From Jannaschia sp. GRR-S6-38 (GTDB taxonomy: Bacteria; Pseudomonadota; Alphaproteobacteria; Rhodobacterales; Rhodobacteraceae), in contig NZ_CP122537.1 of the NCBI RefSeq assembly GCF_029853695.1, positions 1-64,000 of the forward strand: a stretch of 64,000 nt of DNA. The letters run 5' to 3'. Positions 27,825 to 36,307 of the stretch are shown here, piece after piece (within the stretch, counting starts at the first letter, position 1; every line of letters starts with the position of its first letter). The notes under the pieces were generated by a model, which did not search any database, was not told the DNA's origin, and saw only the letters and a program-made list of their open reading frames with translations. A program made the translations under genes and the position numbers.

Positions 27825-30800
27825 ATGGTGAGCAATCTGGATCGGGACTCCGAGGGCGCGGGGCGCGCCCAGCATCGTCATCAACTCCGCGGTTCCTACG
27901 AGGATCACGCGGCGATCGGCCGGGTCGGCCTGTCCGATCTTCCGGGACTGCTGTTGCGCAACGCAACGCGGATCGCCGTGTTCGTCGCCGTCGGAATGGC
28001 GCTCGTCGCCGCCGCGCTCTTCTCGATGGAGAAGCAATACACCGCGACCGCCGTGCTCGTCCTCGAGCCCGGCAGCACAAGCTTCGACACCGTGACCTCG
28101 CGCCTGCGGGCCGTGGATCCGGCCGTCGCGCAGACCGAGGTCGAAGTCCTGCGATCCCGGCGCTTCGCGGAAGCCGTCGCCGAGCAGATGGATCTCTTCA
28201 GCGACCCGACATTCAACGGCGCGCTGGGCGAGCCGTCGTTCTTCGGTCGTTTGGCGAACCTCTTCGGCGGCGACGATCCGGTGGCCCCCGATACCCTGTC
28301 CGCGGCCCCCGAGGGTGACGGTACGGCACCTGTCGAGATGGCCGCCGAAACCGCGCCGGACGCGCCGCAACAGCCGGTGCCGGCCAGCCTGCAGCCACAG
28401 CCCAACGGCGAGGCAAGCGGCGACCTGACGGCCCCGCTCGGCTCCGAGGAGGCGCAGCTCCGGGAAGCCGTGATCGACAAGCTTCTGGCCTCCTACACGG
28501 TGCGCCATGCAGGGCAGAGCCTCGCGATCCATCTCGAGGCGACGCATCCTGACCCCGAGCTCGCGGCCCGCATCGTGAACACGATGGCCGAGCACTACAT
28601 CCGCGAATCCCTGCGCAGCCAGCGCGGCGGCATCGAGGATGCGATCGACTTCCTCGACCGCCGGTCCGACCTGGCGCTGGAGCGTCTGTCGTCGCTGCAG
28701 ACGGAGCTGGTGACGCTGATCCGCCTGAACGCGCTCGACGATGCGGACAAGACCCCGACCATGCTGGCCGAGCTCAACAGCCTCCGCGCGATTTCGGAGC
28801 TGGGCGAGGACGCCGGAAGCCGCGATCTCGCCAGCCGGATCCAGCAGAAGACCGAGGCGCTTCGCGAGCGGACCAACGCGGAGTTGGAGCGCGCGCAGCT
28901 CGAACTGGCCCTGCAGATCGAACGGCAGCGGCTGCAATCCATCTCGGAGCGGCTGAGCGAGTACGAGGCGCAGCGGGACTCGCTGACACCGACGGCGCGG
29001 CTGATCACCTATGCCCAGACGCCGAACGAGCCCACGGCACCGCAAACCAACCTCGCGCTCGCTATCGCCTTCGCCGCGCTTCTCAGCCTGGCCCTCGTGC
29101 TGGCGCTGATCCGCGAGGGTCTCGACACCCGCATCTGGAGCAGCGAGGACGCGGAAGGTGCGACCGGCGTTCCCAATATCGGAGAGCTTCCACTTCTGTC
29201 GAAGCGCGGCCTCGACACCCGCAGCGGCCTTCTGCAGCATCTCGCGCGGACGCCCTATTCCAGCTTCGGCCAGGCGACCCGGGCCCTGATCGCCGCCGCG
29301 CTGGCGCAAGGGACGGGCAAGCACGGCAACGTCGTCATGCTGCTGAGCGCGATGCCGAAAGAGGGCAAGTCGACCCTGGCCGCCGCGGCCGGGATTTGCG
29401 CGGCCCAGGACGGGCTGCGCGTGCTGCTGATCGATCTGGACGTGCAGGATTACGGCGCCAGCCGCATGCTGGGCGCGCGCCGCTCCTCACAGCGTCTGCA
29501 GGATGCGCTCGAGGATCCGGCGGCCTTCGAAGCGGGGATCAGCAAGAATTGCGGCCTCAACGGGCTCGACGTGATCAACTTCAGCCCGGATTCGCATTTC
29601 GGCCGAAAGCTCGGCCAGACCACCGCCAGCGAAGATGCGATCGCCGAGGAACTGCGGGTGGATTACGATCTGATCCTGATCGACACGCCCTCCTACCTCG
29701 CCTCCGACCACGCCAACCGCCTGGTCCGGCTCGTGGACGCGGCCGTGCTGCTGGCGCGCTGGGGTCGCACCAAGGCGGAGAGCCTGCGCGACGCGGCTGC
29801 CCTGTGTCGCCGCAACCGGCTTCCGGTCCTGGGCGTCGCGATCAACGCGGTCGATCCGCGCAAGAAGGAGCGCTTCGCGCGCGGCGGAATGGGGTATCGC
29901 GACATGTCGGATTTGCGCCCGGCCCGCGCCGCGATGCGCGTCTCGGCGGTGCTCCTGGCCAGCCTGGTCGCGGTCAGCCCCGGCGGGGCCCGGGCGGAGG
30001 CGCTCGCGTTCCCCGGCGCCTTCGGGTTCGGCGCGGGCGCGACCGGCTGGCGCGGCGGCGAAATCATTACCGTCCGCAATCTCGACGATTCCGGCCCCGG
30101 AAGCCTGCGCGACTGCGTCGAACGCCGCGGTCCGCGTGTCTGCGTCTTCGCCACCAGCGGGACGATCGATCTCGACAGCGAACTGATGGTCGCGCCGAAT
30201 GTCTACGTGGCCGGGCAGACGGCGCCGGGCGACGGCATCCAGCTTCGACTGCGGGAGGGGTTCCGCTCACCTCTGCTGATCAAGAACACCAACGATGTCG
30301 TCCTGCGCTTCCTCAAGGTCCGGCCGGGCCCCGGAAGCCAGCCCAGCCCAGCTGTCGACGCAGTCACGATTGAGAACGCGCAGCGCGTCTATCTCGACCA
30401 TCTCTCCATGATGTTCGCCTCGGACGAGAACCTTAACATCCATGTCAGCAGCGGGATCAGCGCCGACGTCACGGTGGCGAACAACATCATCGCGTTCGGA
30501 CTTCGCAATTCGAACCACCCGAAGGGCGCGCATTCGAAAGGCGCACTCATCTGCTCCAGCGAGGGCGACGGAAACGAATGCGGCCGGATCACCCTCGCCC
30601 GGAACCTGTTCGCCCATAACCGAGACCGGAACCCGGACCTCAAGGCCACCGATATCGGGCCCATCGAGGTCATCAACAACCTCTTCTACAATTTCGGGAG
30701 CCAGAACGGGGAGGTCTACAACCACCTCGGAAATCTTCGCATCAACTACGCGGGCAACGTCGCGATCGCGGGCCCGAACACGATCCGGCCGCGGCCCGAA

Positions 30801-31298
30801 ATGATCCAGGCCTTCATGCTCGATGCCACGAACGGCCTGCAGATCTTCGAAGAGGACAACTTCACCCGCGAATGCGCGCGCGACAGCCGCCACGACGTCC
30901 TCGACCCCGTCGCGCGGGCCGCCCGCGTTCCGAACCGTGTCGATCCCTTCGTGAGCCCGGTCTTGCCGGCCACCGACCTGCGCGAACACGTGATGGCGAA
31001 TGCGGGCGACCGGATCCCGGGGCGGCGTCCGCCCGATCCGCTCGACGCGCTCGTGCTGACTCATCTCGAGACCTGCGGCGGTCTTCTGATCGACGCGGTC
31101 AAGGAACTTGGCGGCTGGCCGCGCATCGCGACGATGGCGGTTGACGCCGACAGCGACGGCGATGGCCTCCCCGACCCATGGGAGCGGACGCGCCCTTGGC
31201 TGGATCCCGGCGATCCGGGGGATGCCTGGCGCCTGATGCCCGGCACGCGGATCTCGAGCATCGAGGCCTATCTCGCTGAGCTGGCAGGCGATTTCTGA
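27825..31298 (+). CDS. Wzc-like chain-length/tyrosine kinase fused to a pectate-lyase-like domain
   Basis: One uninterrupted 1157-residue frame. Residues ~1-430 form a Wzz-type polysaccharide co-polymerase: helix ~49-67, a periplasmic coiled-coil region, and helix ~410-428. Residues ~440-690 are a BY-kinase domain with Walker A AMPKEGKST (~509), Walker A' LLIDLDVQDYG (~534) and Walker B LILIDTPS (~616). It lacks the usual Tyr-rich tail. After GMGYRD, residues 704-724 form an internal signal-peptide-like helix (MRVSAVLLASLVAVSPGG, then ARA). From 725 a PL1-type right-handed beta-helix follows (SGTIDL, YLDHLSMMFASDEN, NLFAHNRDRNPDL), ending with a DxDxDG motif. No stop codon occurs in any frame around the join. 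Translation from ATG 29904 or 29934 as a separate gene cannot be excluded. Confidence 0.8.
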   Translation: MVSNLDRDSEGAGRAQHRHQLRGSYEDHAAIGRVGLSDLPGLLLRNATRIAVFVAVGMALVAAALFSMEKQYTATAVLVLEPGSTSFDTVTSRLRAVDPAVAQTEVEVLRSRRFAEAVAEQMDLFSDPTFNGALGEPSFFGRLANLFGGDDPVAPDTLSAAPEGDGTAPVEMAAETAPDAPQQPVPASLQPQPNGEASGDLTAPLGSEEAQLREAVIDKLLASYTVRHAGQSLAIHLEATHPDPELAARIVNTMAEHYIRESLRSQRGGIEDAIDFLDRRSDLALERLSSLQTELVTLIRLNALDDADKTPTMLAELNSLRAISELGEDAGSRDLASRIQQKTEALRERTNAELERAQLELALQIERQRLQSISERLSEYEAQRDSLTPTARLITYAQTPNEPTAPQTNLALAIAFAALLSLALVLALIREGLDTRIWSSEDAEGATGVPNIGELPLLSKRGLDTRSGLLQHLARTPYSSFGQATRALIAAALAQGTGKHGNVVMLLSAMPKEGKSTLAAAAGICAAQDGLRVLLIDLDVQDYGASRMLGARRSSQRLQDALEDPAAFEAGISKNCGLNGLDVINFSPDSHFGRKLGQTTASEDAIAEELRVDYDLILIDTPSYLASDHANRLVRLVDAAVLLARWGRTKAESLRDAAALCRRNRLPVLGVAINAVDPRKKERFARGGMGYRDMSDLRPARAAMRVSAVLLASLVAVSPGGARAEALAFPGAFGFGAGATGWRGGEIITVRNLDDSGPGSLRDCVERRGPRVCVFATSGTIDLDSELMVAPNVYVAGQTAPGDGIQLRLREGFRSPLLIKNTNDVVLRFLKVRPGPGSQPSPAVDAVTIENAQRVYLDHLSMMFASDENLNIHVSSGISADVTVANNIIAFGLRNSNHPKGAHSKGALICSSEGDGNECGRITLARNLFAHNRDRNPDLKATDIGPIEVINNLFYNFGSQNGEVYNHLGNLRINYAGNVAIAGPNTIRPRPEMIQAFMLDATNGLQIFEEDNFTRECARDSRHDVLDPVARAARVPNRVDPFVSPVLPATDLREHVMANAGDRIPGRRPPDPLDALVLTHLETCGGLLIDAVKELGGWPRIATMAVDADSDGDGLPDPWERTRPWLDPGDPGDAWRLMPGTRISSIEAYLAELAGDF

Positions 31299-31509
31299 CG
31301 CCAAGCCGTGCCGCGTCACCCCCGGTTTACGAATCAGGCAGAGGCGATTCGAGCCTGCCTCGACGACACTCCCTCCCCGGTTGTGCCGGGCGCTGCCGGC
31401 GGTTCGCCGCATCTAACCTCCGAAACGCGATGCCGACCCAAGACCTAGATCGCGGCGCGCAAACCCTACACAACATCATGGCGCTGTCAGGTGCCGCGGC
31501 GAAGCTTCT

Positions 31510-31537
31510 TTGACCTTTCGAAAAGCTGGCGTAAGCT
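31510..31537 (+). promoter_or_regulatory. Promoter of the FlaA1-type gene
   Basis: TTGACC (31510-31515), a 16-base spacer and TAAGCT (31532-31537) form a reasonable sigma-70 promoter. It would start transcription near 31544, just before the structured leader. The remaining gap from 31299 to here shows no gene. Confidence 0.6.
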
Positions 31538-31548
31538 GCCTGTGTCTG

Positions 31549-31616
31549 CTGGGGGGCAAAGACGTTTCGGTTTCGCAATCTTCGCGAATCCTCGCGCAAT
31601 TCGCGTGGCCCCCCAG
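31549..31616 (+). promoter_or_regulatory. Structured 5' leader with nested inverted repeats
   Basis: An outer 9-base inverted repeat (CTGGGGGGC at 31549-31557, GCCCCCCAG at 31608-31616) encloses an inner 7-bp hairpin (CGCGAAT at 31583-31589, ATTCGCG at 31599-31605). It follows the predicted transcription start and ends 43 bases before the start codon at 31659. It could be a regulatory RNA element or a protein-binding leader; it matches no riboswitch that I recognise. Confidence 0.5.
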
Positions 31617-31658
31617 ATCGACCCTGTGTTTTAAGTGGTTTGCCATTGGGGGCGTGTA

Positions 31659-33821
31659 ATGTTGAGGATTGGGGCAGGCGTATTCCGTCTTAAAGGGACG
31701 GAACGGGACGAAACTCACGAAACGGAAATCGGCGTCGCGGCGCGCCTTCAGGCACATGTCCGGAGGATGCTGGGCGAAGTCCGCTCGCAGAAGCGGCTCT
31801 TCGTATGCGACCAGGCGATCGTCGCCTTCTCCTTCGGCATCGCCGCGCTGCTGCAGATCGGATGGCCCGCGACCGCCGCGGCCGCGTTGCCGATCCTGGG
31901 CTTCGTCCTCTGCGCGATGGTCAGCGCCGCCCTGCTCTTCCCGCCGGCCGGCATGTACCGGCGCCACCTCGGGACCGCGTCGATCCCGGATGTCGCGATC
32001 TCGTTGGCGGCGGTGGTGATGGTCATCGTCGCCGTGGCGATCCTGTCCCTGGTCGGGCTGACCGGGGCCTCGGTGCCGGTGGGCGTGTTCATCGTCGCCG
32101 TCTTCGTCGCCCCGCCGCTCCTTCTGGGCGCGCGGCTTGCGCGGCGGATCAACGACAGCTTCGTCGGCAGCCTTCTGGGCGGCGGGCGCAGCCTGGCGCC
32201 CACCGGGACGCCGATCCTTCTGGTCGGCACGGGAACGGCATGCGACCTGTTCCTCCGCGCGCTGCGCAACGAGGCCGGATCGGCCTATCGCCCGGTCGCG
32301 ATCGTCGACGATGTCCGCGACACGAACGGCCTCTATTTCCACGATGTGCCGATCATCGGCTCGATCCTCGACATCGACCAGATCAAGGACTGGTTCACAA
32401 CGCGCGAGCTTCCGGGACACCTCGTCCTGACCGAGCCGCCGGAGCATTTCGACGACCCGTCGATCCGTGGGCTGATCGCCTGGGCCGAAGACGAGGGGGT
32501 CGACGTTCGCCGCCTGCCCGGCCTGTGCGAGACATACGGGCTGGACCAGCCGCTCGCGACGGTGGAGCTCGATCTCGACGACCTCCTGCCGCGGCCCTGC
32601 CGTTCGAGCGATAGGCAACGGCTCGCTCGCCTGGTCGCCGGTCGCCGCATCGCCGTGACGGGCGCGGGCGGCTCGATCGGCTCGGAACTCGTGCGCCAGG
32701 TCGCGGCGAACGGGCCCGAGAGCCTGCTGCTGATCGACCACTCGGAGTTCAATCTCTACTCGATCGGCCAGGAGCTGGCACGTCTGCACCCGACGGTCGA
32801 GAACCGCTGCGAGATCTGCGACATCCGCGAGCGCACGCGCGTGGATGACCTCTTCGACAGCTACCAGCCCGAGATCGTCCTGCATGCTGCGGCGCTCAAG
32901 CACGTCCCGATCGTCGAGGCCAATCCCTGCGAGGGGGTGCTCACCAATGTCGTCGGCACGCGCAACGTCGCGGATGCCGCGCGGCGGGTCGGGGCCTCAG
33001 CGATGGTCCAGATCTCGACCGACAAGGCGGTGAACGCGACCTCGGTGATGGGCGCGACGAAGCGCATCGCGGAGCTTTATTGCGGGGCGCTCGACCGCGC
33101 GTCCGAAACCGGTTCCACCCGTTTCATGACGGTCCGGTTCGGCAACGTCCTGGGCTCCTCGGGCTCGCTCATCCCGCTCTTCAAGGAGCAGATCGCGAAT
33201 GGTGGCCCGCTGACCGTGACCGACCCGCGCATGGAGCGGTTCTTCATGACGATCCGCGAGGCGGTGGAGCTGACGCTCATGGCCTCCGCACACGGGATCG
33301 AGCGCAAGACCGACCGGGGCGCGATCTTCGTGCTGGATATGGGCGAGCCGGTGAAGATCATCGACCTCGCCGAGCGGATGATCCGTCTGTCCGGGCTGGA
33401 ACCCGGCCGGGATATCGGGATCGAGATCATCGGCTCGCGCCCGGGTGAGAAGCTGTTCGAGGAGCTGTTCGACACGCTCGAGACCCGCGCCCCGAGCGGC
33501 CTGAGCGGCGTCCTGTCGGCGACCTCGGCGGATGTCCCGCTGGACCGGCTCGTGCTGTGGGCCAACCGGCTGGAAGCCTTCGCCCGGCTCAACGACGCGC
33601 CGATGGTCCTGGATACGCTGCACGACGTCGTTCCCGGCTACCGCGAGGCCGCCCAGGAAGCCGCCAACGAGAGCTGGAACCCGCCGGTCAAGCTGGAGCC
33701 CAAGTCGCGTGTCCGCGAGGAGCCGGCCGCGACCGGCCTCAAGGCCCGCTGGACGAAGAACTCCGGCGCGACGGCGGCGGGGCGCGGGGCCGACAGCGTC
33801 ATCATTCTGCCGGGGACATGA
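31659..33821 (+). CDS. Membrane-bound NDP-sugar 4,6-dehydratase (FlaA1/CapD/WbpM type)
   Basis: This 720-residue protein has four or five N-terminal membrane helices (~25-150), a Rossmann-like linker domain (~165-300) and a C-terminal dehydratase/epimerase domain. NAD binding is shown by VTGAGGSIGSELV. The active-site segment is STDKAVNATSVMGATKR, with Met in place of the usual Tyr, as in WbpM-like enzymes. ISTDK and RFGNVLGSSGSLIPLF are family hallmarks. It should convert UDP-GlcNAc to a 4-keto-6-deoxy sugar, precursor for the DegT aminotransferase. I prefer ATG 31659 to the upstream GTG at 31635. Confidence 0.92.
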   Translation: MLRIGAGVFRLKGTERDETHETEIGVAARLQAHVRRMLGEVRSQKRLFVCDQAIVAFSFGIAALLQIGWPATAAAALPILGFVLCAMVSAALLFPPAGMYRRHLGTASIPDVAISLAAVVMVIVAVAILSLVGLTGASVPVGVFIVAVFVAPPLLLGARLARRINDSFVGSLLGGGRSLAPTGTPILLVGTGTACDLFLRALRNEAGSAYRPVAIVDDVRDTNGLYFHDVPIIGSILDIDQIKDWFTTRELPGHLVLTEPPEHFDDPSIRGLIAWAEDEGVDVRRLPGLCETYGLDQPLATVELDLDDLLPRPCRSSDRQRLARLVAGRRIAVTGAGGSIGSELVRQVAANGPESLLLIDHSEFNLYSIGQELARLHPTVENRCEICDIRERTRVDDLFDSYQPEIVLHAAALKHVPIVEANPCEGVLTNVVGTRNVADAARRVGASAMVQISTDKAVNATSVMGATKRIAELYCGALDRASETGSTRFMTVRFGNVLGSSGSLIPLFKEQIANGGPLTVTDPRMERFFMTIREAVELTLMASAHGIERKTDRGAIFVLDMGEPVKIIDLAERMIRLSGLEPGRDIGIEIIGSRPGEKLFEELFDTLETRAPSGLSGVLSATSADVPLDRLVLWANRLEAFARLNDAPMVLDTLHDVVPGYREAAQEAANESWNPPVKLEPKSRVREEPAATGLKARWTKNSGATAAGRGADSVIILPGT

Positions 33822-33828
33822 TCCTGTA

Positions 33829-33862
33829 GGCGGGCCGGCCCGGTCGTCCGGGCCGGCCCGCC
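33829..33862 (+). terminator. GC-rich hairpin after the FlaA1-type gene
   Basis: A perfect 15-bp stem (GGCGGGCCGGCCCGG with its complement) around loop TCGT begins eight bases after the stop codon. It has no T tract. It may be a terminator or an attenuator that sets expression of the downstream glycosyltransferase run. Confidence 0.7.
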
Positions 33863-33933
33863 GCCATACGGACGAACGCGTTTTCGGGCGGCGCCCATCC
33901 CGGAATTGAGCCGGGCCACGGAAGGGAATTGCG

Positions 33934-35124
33934 ATGAAGGTTTTGCATTGTGTCACGAGCACCGGGCTCGGCGGTGCGCAGGTCATGCTCCTGCGATACC
34001 TCGCCGCCCTCGGGGAGCGCGCGCGGGACCACACGGTCGTCTCGCTCATGCCCCGGGGTTCGATCGGCGACGAGATCGCGGCGCTGGGCGTCTCCGTCCT
34101 CTCGGCCGACATGCAGCAGGGATCGTGGTCCCCGATGGCGCTGCTGCGCCTGCGGCGTCTGATCCGCGAGGCGCGGCCGGACCTCATTCACGGCTGGATG
34201 TATCACGGCAATCTCGCCGCCTGGCTCGCCACGCTCGGTCCGGGCAATTGGCCGCCGGTGGTCTGGGCGGTGCATCATTCGCTGCAGGATATCCGCAACG
34301 AGGGCCGGTCGACCCGGCTCGTAATCCGGGCCAGCGCCCGGGCCTCGCGCCGCGTCGCGGGCATTACCTATTGCTCGCGCATCTCGGCCGACCAGCACGA
34401 GGCACAGGGCTTCAGCGCGCAGAACCGCTGCGTCATCCCCAACGGGATCGACACCTCGGAATTCGACATCGACCCCAAGGCCCGTGCCTGGCTGGGTGAC
34501 CTGATCGGCGTCCCGCCCGAGCGGACCATCGTCGGCAATGTCGGACGTGACCATCCGATGAAGGACCAGGGGCGCATGGTCGCGACCGTGGCGAAGATGC
34601 TGGAGGCCGGGCACGACGTGCAGGCGGTCCTCGTCGGCGAGGGGCAGGAGACCGGGCGCGCCCGGGATGCCGCCGTCGAGCTGGGCATCGAAGATCGCGT
34701 CACCTCGCTCGCCCAGCGCCGCGACATTCCGCGCCTCGTCGCTGGGTTCGACATCTTCCTGCTGCCCTCCGCCTGGGGCGAGGCCTTCCCCCTCGCCGTC
34801 TGCGAGGCGATGGCCTCAGGCATCCCGGCGGTCGTCACCGATGTGGGCGACAGCCGCTGGATCGTGGGCGACACCGGCGTGGTCGTGCCGCCTGCCGATA
34901 CCGACGCACAGGTCGAGGGCCTCTCCCGCCTCATGGCGCGCAGCCCCGACGAACGCCGCGCGCTGGGCGCGCGGGCGCGCGAACGGATCTGCGAGAATTT
35001 CTCGATGACCCATTACATCGACGCCCATGACGCCTTCTACCGCACGACGCTGGAGAAGGTGGGCGTGCGTTCGCCGGGCGAAACAGCGCCGACGCCCCGC
35101 CCGTCATCGGATCCGGTGGCGTGA
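33934..35124 (+). CDS. Glycosyltransferase, GT4 family
   Basis: This 396-residue retaining glycosyltransferase has the GT-B fold. The N-terminal domain begins MKVLHCVTSTGLGGAQVMLL. The C-terminal domain has IPNGIDTSEFD, VGNVGRDHPMKDQG and the E-x7-E region GEAFPLAVCEAMASGIPAV. It would add one sugar to the lipid-linked repeat unit on the cytoplasmic side. GGAAGGGA precedes the ATG, and its stop overlaps the next gene. Confidence 0.93.
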   Translation: MKVLHCVTSTGLGGAQVMLLRYLAALGERARDHTVVSLMPRGSIGDEIAALGVSVLSADMQQGSWSPMALLRLRRLIREARPDLIHGWMYHGNLAAWLATLGPGNWPPVVWAVHHSLQDIRNEGRSTRLVIRASARASRRVAGITYCSRISADQHEAQGFSAQNRCVIPNGIDTSEFDIDPKARAWLGDLIGVPPERTIVGNVGRDHPMKDQGRMVATVAKMLEAGHDVQAVLVGEGQETGRARDAAVELGIEDRVTSLAQRRDIPRLVAGFDIFLLPSAWGEAFPLAVCEAMASGIPAVVTDVGDSRWIVGDTGVVVPPADTDAQVEGLSRLMARSPDERRALGARARERICENFSMTHYIDAHDAFYRTTLEKVGVRSPGETAPTPRPSSDPVA

Positions 35125-36302
35125 TGCGATCCGTCGGCGCCCCCCGTCACGTGGTTCTGATCAGCAGCTACGCGCCCAGCCTCGTGACCTTTCGCCTCGA
35201 CCTGATCCGCGCACTTGTCGCGGAAGGCCACAGCGTGACCGCTTTAGCCCCCGAAGCGGATCGCGCTGTGGCCGACACCCTTGCCCGGAACGGCTGCGCC
35301 TTCGAGGTGCTGCCGATGGCGCGCACGGGCACGAATCCCTTCGCGGATATGGTGCTGCTGGCGCGGATGATCCGGTGCCTGCGGCGGCTGAAGCCCGATG
35401 TCGTGCTTCCCTACACGATGAAGCCCGTGATCTACGGCGGGATCGCGGCGCGCCTTCTGGGGGTTCCAGGCCGACACGCGCTGATGACCGGTCTGGGCTA
35501 TGTCTTCTCGGACCCCGATCCGCGGGGCAAGCGGCGCCTGATCCGCGACGCGTCGGTCCGCCTCTACCGTTCGGCGCTGAAGGGCGTGGGCCGCGTCTTC
35601 GTCTATAACGGCGCGGACGAGGCCGATATCCGGCGCTTCGGGATGGTCGCGGACGATGTCCCGCTGATCCGCGTGGCGGGAACCGGCGTCAACCTGGACC
35701 GCTACGCGCAAAGCCCCCTGCCCGACGGCCCGCCGCGCTTCCTCCTGATCGCGCGGCTTCTCTCGGCCAAGGGCGTCCGCGAATTCGTCACTGCCGCCGA
35801 ACGGCTCAAGCCCGACTGGCCCGAGGCGCAGTTCCGCATCCTCGGCGCGCCCGACCCCAATCCCGACGGCATCGGCGCCGAGGAGATCGCCGCCTGGAAG
35901 CGCAGCGGCGTGGTCGACTACCTCGGACGGACGGATGACGTGCGCCCCTTTCTCGACGACGCGTCGGTCTTCGTCCTGCCGTCCTACTACCGCGAAGGCA
36001 TCCCGCGTTCGATCCTCGAGGCGATGGCCAAGGGGCGGCCGGTCATCACCACCGATCTGCCGGGCTGCGGCGACACGGTCGAGGACGGGATCTCGGGCTA
36101 TCTCGTCGCGCCGCGCGACACCGAAGCCCTGACCGCCGCGATGCTGCGCTTCCTGGAGGCCCCCGAGACGATCGCGGCCATGGGCGCCGCCGCACGAACC
36201 CGCGCCGAAGAGGTGTTCGACATCCACAAGGTCAACGACCACCTGCTGACCGAGATGGGCCTGATGCGGCGCGACCGCTCCGTCGCCTCGGAAGCGGCCT
36301 GA
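35121..36302 (+). CDS. Glycosyltransferase, GT4 family
   Basis: This 393-residue GT-B glycosyltransferase is similar to PglA/WbpX-type enzymes. It shows SSYAPSLVTFRLDLIRALVA at the start, the donor-site motif VAGTGVNLDRY, LLIARLLSAKGVREF and the E-x7-E region REGIPRSILEAMAKGRPVI. The four-base overlap (GTGATG) with the previous GT gene suggests translational coupling. Sugar specificity is not readable. Confidence 0.93.
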   Translation: MMRSVGAPRHVVLISSYAPSLVTFRLDLIRALVAEGHSVTALAPEADRAVADTLARNGCAFEVLPMARTGTNPFADMVLLARMIRCLRRLKPDVVLPYTMKPVIYGGIAARLLGVPGRHALMTGLGYVFSDPDPRGKRRLIRDASVRLYRSALKGVGRVFVYNGADEADIRRFGMVADDVPLIRVAGTGVNLDRYAQSPLPDGPPRFLLIARLLSAKGVREFVTAAERLKPDWPEAQFRILGAPDPNPDGIGAEEIAAWKRSGVVDYLGRTDDVRPFLDDASVFVLPSYYREGIPRSILEAMAKGRPVITTDLPGCGDTVEDGISGYLVAPRDTEALTAAMLRFLEAPETIAAMGAAARTRAEEVFDIHKVNDHLLTEMGLMRRDRSVASEAA

Positions 36303-36307
36303 GCGGA

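Noticed and set aside
27654-29324. A 556-codon minus-strand frame opposite the kinase gene
   Set aside because: It has Arg/Gly/Leu-rich composition with no recognisable domain; the plus strand encodes the Wzc-like protein.
29880-29960. The idea that a frameshift artificially joins the kinase and lyase genes
   Set aside because: None of the three plus frames contains a stop codon in this stretch, so a single indel would not restore a separate kinase end here. A base substitution in a stop codon remains possible and is noted in the finding.
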